Shown piece after piece: positions 41,041 to 52,440 of a stretch of DNA of 64,000 bases. This DNA is from Tillandsia leiboldiana (lineage: Eukaryota > Streptophyta > Magnoliopsida > Poales > Bromeliaceae). Position numbers and translations under genes: made by a program. The notes beneath the pieces were generated by a model. It ran no database searches, was not told where the DNA came from, and was given only the letters and a program-made list of their open reading frames with translations. Each line of letters opens with the position of its first letter. Position 1 is the first letter of the stretch. The DNA lies in assembly GCA_029204045.2 (NCBI GenBank), contig CM055060.1, positions 52,804,012-52,868,011 on the forward strand, in the 5' to 3' direction.

Positions 41041-42540
41041 TAATTTTTCCGTGGAGATGGTTAGAAGAGCAGGTTATATTTATATTTATGTCTCAGTTAT
41101 AAATCTCGTTGAATTAGTTTTAATCTCGTTGAATGTTCAATATATCGGTAGGCACATGGCTCCAGTAAACTAGACCATGACAAAGCTGATTTGGAATTAT
41201 CTTTCATTTCAAGGCCTAACTTGTTTTTATCCATGTGCTTCATATTAGCATGGAGTTCGCTCGCAGCAATATAGCCATTCCTATCCTATCACGTCAATCC
41301 CACAAGCCTCTTATCCATTCTGGTCGGGGAGAAAGTCAAAATAGAAAAACTTACACTGGGTTAAGGGATAATCAGGCTCCAACTGGTGGGGGTAAGATGT
41401 ACATCCCAATTGGAATGTATATTTAGCATTTTTTTATGACTATTTATATATACGACGACAAATAGAGACACCGTATTTATCTCATCTAAAAGCTTGTTTG
41501 ACAATAATTAAAAACTAAAACAAAATTTAATTTTATAATAAATTTAATATTTTAAAATTTTAATATTTTTAAAATATATTATTCTATTTTTACTGTTTGG
41601 ATACTAATTTTTTTTAAAAAAAATCTGTTTCAAACGAACACTTTCAATACAAAAAATTAAATTTAAAAATATAATTTTTTAATTTTTAATTTTTAATTTT
41701 TAATTTTAAAATTTTAAAATTAGGATTTAAATTTAAAATTTAAAAATTTAAAAATTGAATTTAAATTTTAAAATTTTAAAATTTGAATGTGAAATTTAAA
41801 ATTTAAAATTTTAAATTTAAAATCTCAAATTAAAAAATTTTAAAAATAAATTTAAAATTTAAAATTTAAAATTTAAAATTTGGAATTTGAAATTTGAAAT
41901 TTGAAATTTAAAATTTAAAATTTAAAATTTAAAATTTGAAATTAAAAATTTAAAATTTAAAATTTAAAATTTAAAATTTTAAAATTTGAAATTTGAAATT
42001 TAAAATTTTATAATATTAATTTTAAGTTTTAAATAAAAAATTTTATTATTTTAAACTAATAAATTTAATTGTAAGATAATAAATTTAATCTTACAGTTTA
42101 ACATTTTAAATTTCAAAATTTAAAATTTAAATTTAAATTTTATTTTTTAATTTTTTATTTTGAAATTTAAAATTTAAAATTTTTTAATTTTAAATATTAA
42201 ATATTAATTTTTAATTTTTTAAAAAGAGGTGAAATGCGAAAGTGGGCGAGTGAGAAGTCGTATGCAATAATTAAAAATTATTTTTTTTTTCTAAAAATAC
42301 TCTGAAACGTAAATAATACATCGTTATTTTTTTTTACTCTATTGGAACATCCAAATGGCTGACAAATAAAAAAAATAAAACTTTTTAAAAAATAAATAAA
42401 ATTGTTCAAAATTCACTTTTGAATAAAGAAAGTAATACCCGTAGATAACTTCAATACAAGATATTTGTGAGCCCGCAGAGAAGTTAATTCTGGCCTCATA
42501 TCTCTTCTTTCAGATTGGCTACATTAATTTTTTTTTTTTA
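41041..42540. other. AT-rich upstream region of the P450 fragment
   Basis: A TATA-like ATAAATATAAATATAA (minus strand) lies at about 41075-41092 upstream of the P450 ATG. At 41390-41428 there is one terminus resembling the 36902 Mutator-like MITE (GTAAGATGTACATCCC ... TTTAGCATT), a half element. 41640-42200 is simple AAATTTAAAATTT sequence. Confidence 0.55.
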
Positions 42541-42673
42541 AAAAAAAAATTATTATTTTTGTGCCATGCGTTTCACGGCCGATTAATAATATTTGTTTCT
42601 TTTATTAAAAAAAAAATTATTATTTTTGTGCCATGCGTTTCACGGCCGATTAATAATATTTCTTTCTTTTATT
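42541..42673. repeat. Perfect-looking 67-bp tandem duplication
   Basis: The block with TTTTTGTGCCATGCGTTTCA and CGGCCGATTAATAATATTT occurs twice in direct succession. I see one difference (TTTGTTTC against TTTCTTTC). Confidence 0.92.
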
Positions 42674-42769
42674 AAAAATTATTTTATCTAAATAAAATAA
42701 GTAAGAGAAAAAAAAAATAGTATAAGTATAATATAAATATGGTAATAAAAGACTAAAAATCCCAACTTC

Positions 42770-42803
<34 letters not shown>

Positions 42804-42808
<5 letters not shown>

Positions 42809-43008
42809 GAGTTCATATGTTTTTAAAAGTATAAGTATATTCATACTTGTAAATTTTTTATCATTGAATTTGTATTAGGATTTGTATTTTTATAAAGTCA
42901 ACTAAAGATAGAGAAAGATAAAATAAAAAGCACAAATTTCAATACAAATCAATTGGTCACAAATATGAATGTGCTTGTAATTTTAAAAACATATAAGCCC
43001 TAAGCTAT
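42804..43008. mobile_element. (TA)n-flanked foldback element a
   Basis: The arms are GAGTTCATATGTTTTTAAAAG and an inverted counterpart near 42980-43008. (TA)n lies on both sides. The inner sequence is related to elements at 46116 and 46340 (TTTTTTATCATTGAATTTG). Confidence 0.75.
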
Positions 43009-43025
43009 ATATATATATATATATA

Positions 43026-43245
43026 GTCCAGCTACTGTACTTGTATAAGCACCAAGCAATTAGTGCTTGTAAGTTTTCTACCGTTAGATCTAACCTTTTG
43101 ATTAATTATACCCCTTAGATCATACTATTCTACCAACCACCCACTAAACCGAAGGGGCCTACCATCATTCTAACCGCACATTCCTACATCCAAGGGTAAA
43201 AATCTCACAAGCACAAATAACATAGTGCTTTTACAAGCATAGAAG

Positions 43246-43250
<5 letters not shown>
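43026..43250. mobile_element. (TA)n-flanked foldback element b
   Basis: It begins GTCCAGCTACTGTACTTGTA and ends ACAAGCATAGAAGCTCAT. The inner blocks TCTACCGTTAGATCTAACC and TAACCGCACATTC recur in elements c to f. Confidence 0.75.
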
Positions 43251-43279
<29 letters not shown>

Positions 43280-43280
<1 letters not shown>

Positions 43281-43489
43281 TCTTATGAGTATAAACTCAA
43301 AACTTTTTCGCCCTTGGATGAAGGGATGTGCGGTTAGAATGATTGTGGTCTCCCTAAGGTTTACTGGGTTGTTGGTGAAATAGTATAAGTAATAGGAGAC
43401 CACTATAATCCTAACCGCACATTCTTTCATCCAAGAGCCGAAACTCATGAATACGAAGGGATTTTACTCATAAAAGTATAGTTGTCGGA

Positions 43490-43491
<2 letters not shown>
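43280..43491. mobile_element. (TA)n-flanked foldback element c
   Basis: The CTCTTATGAGTATAAACTC start is mirrored by TTTTACTCATAAAAGTATAG at the end. The inner block CCTTGGATGAAGGGATGTGC is mirrored by GCACATTCTTTCATCCAAG. Microsatellite on both sides. Confidence 0.78.
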
Positions 43492-43536
<45 letters not shown>

Positions 43537-43539
<3 letters not shown>

Positions 43540-43740
43540 CGGTTACTATACTATTAATAGTACAAAGTTATTGGTACTTGATCAACTCTTTTATTCATTT
43601 TCACCCGTTAGATTTTACTATTTTTCCAACTACCCATTAAACCTAAGGGGCCCACTATCATCTCTACCACACATCTTTTAATTCAAGGGTTAAAAACTTA
43701 ATAGCACCAATGACTTGGTACTATTAATAGTATACCAGCT
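43537..43740. mobile_element. (TA)n-flanked foldback element d
   Basis: GTCCGGTTACTATACTATTA at the left is mirrored by ACTATTAATAGTATACCAGC at the right. It shares the CCCGTTAGATTTTACTATTT and GGGCCCACTATCATC blocks with 32603-32802. Confidence 0.78.
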
Positions 43741-43759
43741 ATATATATATATATATATA

Positions 43760-44000
43760 GCGTAGGGCTACCATACTTTTATGAGTATAAACCTTTTTAT
43801 ACTCATAACTTTTTAGCCATTGGATGAAAGAATGTGCGGGTAGGATGATAGTGATCCCCCTAGGGTTTACTAGGTTGTTGGTGAAATAATATAAATCTTA
43901 GGAACTATTATAATCCTATCCGCACATTTCTTCATGCAAGGAATAAAAACTTATGAGTACGAAATTTTTTTACTCATAAGAGTATAGTAGCCGGACTCTC
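43760..44000. mobile_element. (TA)n-flanked foldback element e
   Basis: TAGGGCTACCATACTTTTAT at the left is mirrored by AGAGTATAGTAGCCGGACT at the right. It resembles element c throughout. Confidence 0.75.
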
Positions 44001-44002
44001 TC

Positions 44003-44260
44003 CACTACAACAAAATTACGTTATAGGGACACATATTTGTGACACTTTTGTATAAGTGTCTTATCTATATTCTATCTATATTCAAAATTAGGTTATAGGG
44101 ACACATTTTTTAGACACATTACAAAAATATGTCGCTATACACCCTAGCGACGGCACATATAGCAACACTAATATTAAGTGTCGGTATTTTTGTCAGCGAT
44201 ATTTTTTTTAGATTTTAGAAACACTTAAAAGTGTCGCTATAGCATAATTTTGTTGTAGTG
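44003..44260. mobile_element. CACTA MITE, 258 bp
   Basis: The ends are CACTACAACAAAATTACG and GCATAATTTTGTTGTAGTG. The flanking triplets are ctc and cta, an imperfect 3-bp duplication. Same family as 37368-37582. Its right end runs straight into (TA)n. Confidence 0.85.

Positions 44261-44261
<1 letters not shown>

Positions 44262-44344
<83 letters not shown>
44262..44344. repeat. (TA)n microsatellite
   Basis: About 41 TA units lie between the CACTA MITE and the solo LTR. Confidence 0.95.
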
Positions 44345-44349
<5 letters not shown>

Positions 44350-45764
44350 GGGTCAAAAAGTGGCTTCGCGCGATCGGCCTCTTGGAGTGACTCTGAGAAA
44401 TGTAGAATGCACCGCGTGCCAACAGATCAAGCGATCAGGCCGAGAAGAAAGCTGCTCGGCTGGGTTCTTCTCTGGTAACTCTCGTGACCGTTCGGCTTAG
44501 AGTAGCCGAATCGAAATTATGGAGGTAGAGAGGGATTGTTAAGTTGGACTTAGAATAGCCAAACCTGATAAAGAGACAATGACACAACTAAGAAACCGAT
44601 TATAACTTCAAATGTCAAGAAACAAATATAATGACACGGCTGATGAGCCGATTAAAACTTTATATTATCTAGGAAGGGGATACAGGAAAGAAGATATAGA
44701 TAGAGATTACAATTAAGCCTACTCGTAGGAAAGCAGTGAAGGAAAGCGGTAAAAGCTAAGTTAACCTACTTCTAGATATGAAGAAGCTGGGGTGGTACCG
44801 AGCTTACGAGGTTGCCGGACCCCTTTTCCTATTTTGGTTCGCTTATTTATACAGTTTCGAACCAAGGTGTATAACCGCCAATTCTAAAAATCGGCGTAAT
44901 CGAAGGAGAATTATCGTGAATTCCTCAACCACTTCCTTTTGAGTCGATTACTCTCGAAAGAATAGCAGCCGTTTTCCGTCTAGGTTCATTCCCTGATCGT
45001 CGCGCCGGAACGTAATTCTCGGCGCTTTCCAATGCTGGATGCCGCTTGCCGTTCCGAGTCCGTTGCGAGATTCACGACTGAATCTCACCTTTATTCTATT
45101 CAAGATCTTTCCTTCTATAGCTTAGAGTAGCTGAGGATTGACCTTGACTCACCTCTTCCGTCGCTTGAATGAGGCGGCCCGATATCCTTCTTTGGCCGAG
45201 AGACGGTCCTGGATAAGACGATAATCTTATGGTAGACCGCATCTCTCGTCAGTTGATTCGCCTATTGGCTGGCGCCTTTAGCCAATAGCCTTTGTTGCGT
45301 CGTGGCTGAGACCGACCCGGATCGGGACGCAGACCCTTATTCGGCTGACCCGTCCTTCCGTCGGCTGGTGTCTTCGTTTGATGGCGTGTGCCTCGTACTG
45401 TACTGTTACGCATCTAAAACCGATCAGAAATAAGATGTGGGCTTTTTCTTTTTTGGCTTGATCAACCGAAGGTAGGTTCTGACTCCGGCTGCTTCGCTGT
45501 CTAATCGGGAAAGAAGGATATCTTCCTTCAAACCACAGTCGGCCCTGAACGATATGATAATCTTTGCGTCTATTGCTTCTCCCATCGGCTGATGCCTCCA
45601 ACCGATAATACATAAAGTACCGCATGCCTCCGTACTCGGGGCCAGTCTCAATCGAGCCGCGAGTCCCTCTTTGTTGACTCAAACCTCTATCGATCGATAT
45701 CTTTCAACCGATAGTTGACGCCACGTGTCACTCTCTTTTGTGGCAAAAAAATCTGGTTTCAACA
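44345..45764. mobile_element. Solo LTR, 1420 bp, inserted in (TA)n
   Basis: It starts TGTTGGGGTC and ends TTTCAACA, with TGTTG/CAACA inverted termini. The 5-bp flanks are tatat on both sides, which in a TA run is consistent with a duplication but not proof. It carries repeated GGCTGATGAGCCGATT-like and CCGATAG-like words. The sequence is unrelated to the gypsy LTRs at either end of the window. The superfamily cannot be decided without an internal region. Frames of 75-134 codons inside are not recognisable proteins. Confidence 0.75.
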
Positions 45765-45769
45765 TATAT

Positions 45770-46022
45770 AGTGCTTACAAACACCAGCTACTATGCTTGT
45801 TGATGACAGCTACTATGCTTGTACAAACACCAAGCAATTAGTGCTTACAAATTTCTACCGTTAGATCTAGCCCTCAACAAATTTCATTACTTAGATCATT
45901 CTATTTTATCAACCACTAATTTAACGCAAGGGGTCCAGTATTATCCTAACCATATATATTTTCATCCAAGAACTAAAACCTATAAACACCAATGACTTGG
46001 TACTTCTAAAACTATAGCAGCT

Positions 46023-46024
<2 letters not shown>
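45770..46024. mobile_element. (TA)n-flanked foldback element f
   Basis: It is related to element b (CACCAAGCAATTAGTGCTTA, TCTACCGTTAGATCTAGCC). A short direct repeat, AGCTACTATGCTTGT, occurs at its left end. The solo LTR lies at its left microsatellite flank. Confidence 0.7.

Positions 46025-46115
<91 letters not shown>
46025..46115. repeat. (TA)n microsatellite
   Basis: About 45 TA units lie between foldback elements f and g. Confidence 0.95.
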
Positions 46116-46118
<3 letters not shown>

Positions 46119-46305
46119 TAGATCTTATATATTTTTAAAAGCACAAGCCCAACTACGCTTGTGAATTTTTTACCACTATATTTGTATTGAGATTTGTGCT
46201 ATTGTAAAGCCAAATAAAGAGAGAGAAAGAGAGAGTACAATAACACGAAGTCGTATACAAATCCAATAGTAAAAAATTCACAAGTACATGTATAGTCACA
46301 AGTAC
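46116..46305. mobile_element. (TA)n-flanked foldback element g
   Basis: GAGTAGATCTTATATATTTT start. The inner TTGTGAATTTTTTACCA is mirrored by GTAAAAAATTCACAAGTAC. Close relative of the element at 46340. Confidence 0.72.
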
Positions 46306-46339
46306 TATATATGTATATATGTATATATACATATATATA

Positions 46340-46514
46340 GTAGAGCTTATATACTTTCAAAAGCACAATCCCAGCTGTGCTTGTGAATTTTTTACCATTG
46401 AAATTATATTGAGATTTATGCTATTATAAAGTCAACAAAAGAGAGGGAAAAAGAGAGTACAATTGCACGGATTTCAATACAAATCTAATGCTAAAAAATT
46501 CATAAGGATTGCAT
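46340..46514. mobile_element. (TA)n-flanked foldback element h
   Basis: GTAGAGCTTATATACTTTC start. TTGTGAATTTTTTACCATTG is mirrored by TAATGCTAAAAAATTCATAA. Closest relatives are elements a and g. Confidence 0.72.
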
Positions 46515-46966
<452 letters not shown>

Positions 46967-48249
46967 GCGATAAATTCCAAAAACCATCTTCAGAATATAT
47001 CCTCGATTCCCGAACTATCGCACCGATCGGTTCCCCGATCAAAATGTGACCCGAGCGACCTCACAGTAGTTCAACAGAGGGCAAACAATGTGAGGTCCCG
47101 GAATCCCCCGCGTAGGAGTTGCTGGTTGATGGGCAGCTTTTAGTGGCCGTTGGGGGTGTTTGTGCGCGTGTCGGGCCCAAGAAATGGATTTGTGATGCAA
47201 TTTGGGATTTAGTTGCATCACTGGAGGCCTGCGTGATGTGTCGGTGGTGTTTGCGCGCAATTTGGACACAAGTGTTGGACTTCGGGCTTAAAAGGAGACC
47301 CCGTGGGAATTTGGCAGACCCGTCGGGTGTTTAGAAGTGGTTTCGTGCGATTCAGATGTCAAAGTTGGACTCCGGGCGAAGTTTGGATAAAAGTTTACCT
47401 CTCCGGTCGCCTTCGGAAATTTTTAGAGTTGGAATTTGGCAAATCGGACTTTAAAAATGGACTAAAAAATCGGATCGAGTGGGCATTCGGCGAATTTTCG
47501 GACGAGAATTTGGGAATACGGACATCGTTTTTAGATTCAGCGCGCGAAATCGCTAAGAATGGACTATTTATTTGTTGGATTTGGAGCCCGGATGAAGTGC
47601 GCGTTTTTCGAGGCAGGTGGCACAAAAATCGAGGTTGTCGGCGCGGATCCCGTGGGTGTACGGCTGCGGCGTGGGCGCGGCAGGCGCTGGGAAGCGCGCC
47701 TTCAGCACGCTTCACGCGGGGGCCGCCACGTGGCGGGCCCCCGTTGGCGCCCGCGCGGGCGCGGGGGCGCGCACCCGTGTGGCGGTGCGGTGTCCCGCGC
47801 CTGCGCGCGGTGCGGTGCAACGCGCCCATGTGGCGGGCGCGTTACCGCGCGCCACGTGGCGAGCTGGGCGCGTGCGTGGACCCGGCGCACGCGCCCAGCC
47901 CTGTGAACCGGCGTTGGGGCTTCCGGAGTGGTTGGCGCCGTGGACCGGGACCGTGGACCACCTCCTCTTTCTCTCCTTCTTTTCTTCTTCTTCTTCCTCC
48001 CCGCACCGCCATTTTCTCCCTTTCTTTCTTTCTTCTGCACCCGAGAGCGAGGGGGAGTTGGGGAGGAGGTTGCGTGAGGTGCGGCGGTGCGTGGTGGACC
48101 TCGTTTTGCATGCGAGGTCGCCCGGCGGAGCGTTTCGGCGACGGCGGCGCAAACGGGTAGGTCCCGTGTGTTGGTTTTTTTGTATTTTTGTACAGATTTT
48201 GGAGCGTTCTTTTAGACTGTAATTGACCCTCTTGCTCTTTTCTGTCTTG

Positions 48250-48645
48250 GGCACCGTGCACCGTTTTGCGTGCGGACTCCGTTTTGCGTGCGGATCCTGG
48301 CACCGTTCACCGTTTTGCGTGCGGACTCCGTTTTGCGTGCGGATCCTGGCACCGTCCACCGTTTTGCGTGCGAACTCCGGCACCGTGCACCGTTTTGCGT
48401 GCGGACTTCATTTTGCGTGCGGATCCTGGCACCGTGCACCGTTTTGCGTGCGGACTCCGGCACCGTGCACCATTTTGCGTTCGGACTTCGTTTCGCGTGC
48501 GGATCCTGGCACCGTGCATCGTTTTGCGTGCGGACTCCGGCACCGTTCCCCGTTTTGCGTGCGGACTCCGTTTTCTTGCGGATCTTGGCACCGTGCATCG
48601 TTTTGCGTGCAGACTCCGGCAGCGGACATCGTTTTGCGTGCGAAT
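48250..48645. repeat. LTR minisatellite of CCGTTTTGCGTGCGGA units
   Basis: The array is made of CACCGTGCACCGTTTTGCGT, GCGGACTCCG and GCGGATCCTGG blocks in varied order. It recurs at 60373-60768 in the other LTR with a different arrangement. The solo LTRs at 7263 and 17197 do not have it. Arg/Ala/His-rich frames through it on both strands are artefacts. Confidence 0.9.
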
Positions 48646-49030
48646 CGCATGTAGGCCAATTGCAAGTGTCTACGAGCAATTGGTGGCTTATTGAGGTGGG
48701 TGGCCTTATCTCCAAGTTTTATGGACTGTACAGTATTTCTACTGATGTAGGACTATGCATGATAGTTTATTTCCTTGTGTTGCGTGCGTTCCTAGTCGAC
48801 AGGCGCAGGCTTGACTGGACCTTTGAGGCAGTCAGTTCATTTGGGTCGATTGGGCACCTTGGGTGCGAGTGGTCTCATTTTCTTTCATTTGTTCCACTCT
48901 TGAGTGTCTAGATAGAGGCATGGTAGCTGTAGAGTAGTTCCAGCTTTTCTTGTTCAGTTTTATTTGCCTGTTATCTTTTACCTCTGGTAGACTTGGTGGG
49001 CAGACCGTTGGACTTGTTGACGGCACCCAC

Positions 49031-49058
49031 TGAGAACTACTGTGGGAAGTAGTTCTCA
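49031..49058. other. Conserved LTR hairpin, 11-bp perfect stem
   Basis: TGAGAACTACT pairs with AGTAGTTCTCA around the loop GTGGGA. The same sequence is at 62058-62085, a 10-bp version is at 7757-7783, and a degenerate form is at about 17643-17670. Confidence 0.85.
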
Positions 49059-49414
49059 CACCCGTCGTGGTGTCTTTTCCCCAGGGACTTCTTCTTCTAT
49101 TCCTGTGTTCCTGTAGCTGATCCTTCTGGCCGAGGCGAGGGAGTCGTGAGCTAGTTCCCTACCCGTCGTTGGAGTGTAGCGGTACCCCTCTTCAGCGGAG
49201 AGCTTCAGTAGACTAGTTTACTACTTTTACCTCTGTTGAGAGAACTTTGTTGTGAGGTATAGAGTTGTATTTTATTTTTACAGTTTGAGAGACTGTTGTA
49301 GTGAGGATATTCTTGTATCGAGAGTCTGTACACTGATGTATTTATTGGAGATACCTCCCTTTTGAGTTTTGTATCAGAGGACTTTGTATACGATCGTATT
49401 TGGGAGATGGATAT

Positions 49415-50810
49415 TGTAGGTTTTTATAGGATCCACAAGGATCTAAATAGGTACTATCAAACAACTAGAGGGGGGGTGAATAGGTGTAATACTTAAAAAC
49501 TCAATCTCAGTGCAAAATAAAAACCAATGCGGAAAATAAAAACAGCACACCGAGATTTACGTGGAAACTCCAATCCAGGAGAAAAACCACGGGACCAACA
49601 CGCAATAACAATCCAATAAGAATAGAAGAATAACAAGGTGATTACCGACTCCACGGACTCAAACCCCTCCTTCAGCTTCTTCGGACCTTGCGCTGACCGG
49701 TTGGATATCCACGCAATAACAATCCCTAAGAAAAGAAGAATAACAAGGTGATCACCGTCTCCACGGATTTAACCCCTCCTTCAATTTCTTGGACCTCGCG
49801 CTCCACCGATTTTGCACGCCCACTGCACACGTTCGAATCCACGAACGCCACTCGAATCCACGAGCACACGTTTCGAATCCACGAAACGCCTTTAGCACAC
49901 CGAATCCACGATGCCACGTCGAATCCACGACGCAAACTCAGTCGATAAGAATATTGACTTCGATGGTGATCCTTTGCTTAGATTCTCAATGAGGAACCGT
50001 AGAAGAAATCTCTAAGTAAAGATTAGATCAATTCGACAAAAGATATGTTCTTGAAAGAACCATCGAATTGACCTAAAAGATGCTATAAAGAAGAACGATG
50101 AAAACCTAGCCTCTAGGGTTGCTCTCAAGAGTTTTATAAAAAGATCGGCCGTAGCTCCCACGTTCTTGGGAAACCCTAAGTGTCGATTTATAGTTTAGAA
50201 ACCTTTGGAAAGAGATAAGAATCAAAAACTTACCTTATCTGGAAATTTTCAGGACGGCGATCCGGATCGGATTTACTGCGATCCGGATCGTCGTAACGAG
50301 ATTGACGATTCCAGAAAACCAAGGGTTCGGGATCCGGATTGCAAGGTCCGATCCGGATCGTTCATGCAATTCAGCAAAGTCCCATGTTCGGGATCCGGAT
50401 CGGAATGGCCTAGGATCCGGATTGAAATTGCCAATGAACAAGTACCCTTCGGGATCCGGATTGCAAGGTCTGATCCGGATCCTGAACATGTCCCATGTCC
50501 AGTTTTTGATTTTTATGCAATTAAAAATTCTTCCAAGTGTTTCTACACTATAAGAAAGTATTCGGATCACCACAATTATTTAGTTAAACATACCTGATCC
50601 TCTTGAATACTTTCTTCTTGAGATTGATGTAACTGATCCACAATTCTTCAACTTCAATCTTCAAGACTCAAGACACTGAGTGCCAACATGAGCTCTTGTT
50701 GAATCTTTTCTAAGTCTTTGATTGCTGATTGACAATTTGATCCCTTTAAGACTCCGACTCAACTCACTGACTTGACTCACGAAATATGCCAAGACCAAAA
50801 TGCCGTAACA
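49415..50810 (-). repeat. 3' LTR of the copia element, 1396 bp
   Basis: It carries a 381-bp segment (about 49442-49826) absent from the 5' LTR. That segment includes a tandem pair of about 111 bases around ACGCAATAACAATCC (49601 and 49712). It also has CGAATCCACGA units at 49840-49935 and GATCCGGATC palindromes at 50255-50490. Confidence 0.93.
50255..50490. repeat. GATCCGGATC palindrome cluster in the copia LTR
   Basis: About nine GATCCGG-type words lie in 235 bases, several paired as inverted repeats (GATCCGGATCGG ... CGATCCGGATCG). The identical cluster is at about 54896-55132 in the 5' LTR. Palindrome-rich LTRs are described for Sireviruses. The 112-130 codon frames across this part follow the repeats. 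Confidence 0.85.
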
Positions 50811-52440
50811 ATCTCCCCCTTTGGCAATTTCGTGACAAAACCCAAAAATACATAAAAGCTCAAAACACTCATCTTAAACCAAAAAATCGAAACTCAATGT
50901 CATCACCAAAACATTGATTTTCTTTGCGTGAAAGATCCAATAAATACAAAATTACATTTGAACCAAACAGTCCTAGAACATACTCTATGACTTAGGACTT
51001 GGAGTCTTAAAGTGATGTAATTCCTGCAAAACCAAAACTCCAAACAAAATCAAACGTTAGTCGTTAGAAATTAGAATCCTACATTTGATCCGTCTTCCTT
51101 TTGGTTCTTTTGTTTTTTCTTTGTCTCCCCCTATCTTGAGCATCTCTAACATGTTCTCCATGTTCTCCCCCTTTGTGATACGATCATCATTTTCCGTTCT
51201 CCCCCTATCTCGATGATCTCATCTCTGTCTCCCCCTATTTCTCTGTCTCCCCCTATTTCTCTTCTCCCCCTTTTTGTCACAAATTGTCAAACAGTGAACA
51301 TACTAGACAAAAGGAAATCACTAACAGCATTAGTTCATAGAGAAAGAGAGATAAAAGCTCAGTTCCGGTATATAACAAAAATGCAGATTGCGTACCTGTA
51401 CCAGAAAGCAAAAATCAAATAATTTCTTGAAACAAATCCAGATTTTGGAATCTTTTCAAATACCGATTTGTATTCCATCAAGAAATCCATTTAAGTGCTT
51501 TGAAAAACAATGAATTCACATAGATGCCATTCAATCCAATTAATTTCACGAAATTAAAAAGATTTACTCCAAAATCATGAAAAACAAAGGTAAAACATTA
51601 TAAACCGTTTTTCATGTTATATTCATCAAACACAAGTCATCAAAAATAATCTTGAGATCCAAACTCTATCAAGATGTAACGGATTTACAAAGATGACTTA
51701 CGGAGATTTCCAAATGACATCAATTCTGAATTTTTACCCTTTCAAATTTGAGATAAGCACTAAAATACCTAAGGGTGGCTCTTTGAGCATCTTTCAACTA
51801 TTCCACCTTATACCAACCAGGAGATTGTTCAAAATATAAGAGTTTTGCATATAAATCTCCAAATGCTTCAACTAAAGATTTTCTCATAAAATACTATCAA
51901 GCATCCATAACATGTGGTAGCTTCACACACAAACCGGACGACCGGGGTGGCAGCTCTTTCCAGCATGTGGTGGTAGTTTTCACACTCCTTTCGGATGTAA
52001 CTCTTTCCACATCTTTCATAATTCAATTATTTACCCTTGTAAGAAGGCAATCTCTTACGTGAAAGAATTAAATCCCAAATTTTAGTCAATCAGTTGTCTC
52101 ATGTTTATCACAAAGAACTCATACAACCGAGATAGATTAAGCATCTGAAGATCACACATGATTTCTAAAATTTGATGCTTATAATATCAAAAACTCCTAT
52201 AATGAAGTATCTTCAAGATTATGATTATGAAGTAAAGTTGATAATCCATATAAAATTAATTTGGAGTGAATGAAAGTGAAAACCCTTTTTTTTTTTTTTT
52301 ATTCAATGCACTTATTCGTTAAAAACCTTTTGTTTAAAAACAAAACATAAAAACGAAGAGCATTGAAAACATGTAATGCAAAGATCAAGAACAATATGAA
52401 AGAAAAACCGATCAAAGCATTACATACAGTCATAAGCTAA
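50811..52440 (-). other. Non-coding internal region of the copia element with repeated polypurine tracts
   Basis: On the minus strand the 3' LTR is preceded by the tract AAAGGGGGAGAT (50811-50822). At least six further AGGGGGAGA-type tracts cluster at 51120-51275. Multiple polypurine tracts before the 3' LTR are a published hallmark of Sireviruses. The rest of the 1.6 kb has no open frame of note. Confidence 0.85.

Larger units (their letters stand above)
47089..49414 (+). repeat. 5' LTR of the gypsy element, left part
   Basis: It starts TGTGAGGTCCCGG. Against the 3' LTR it lacks about 905 bases: position 48780 joins sequence equal to 61811, so 60903-61810 has no counterpart. The reverse solo LTR at 7263-11383 carries that segment, so this is a deletion here and not an insertion there. 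It has a GC-rich part at 47640-47900, a minisatellite at 48250-48645 and a hairpin at 49031-49058. Confidence 0.9.

Noticed and set aside
47303..48911. Frames of 142-285 codons in the gypsy LTR
   Set aside because: LTR sequence with GC-rich and minisatellite parts; the same frames recur, altered, in the other LTR.
50205..50597. 130-codon frame repeated identically at 54846-55238
   Set aside because: The duplication is due to the two LTRs of one copia element; the frame follows GATCCGG repeats.
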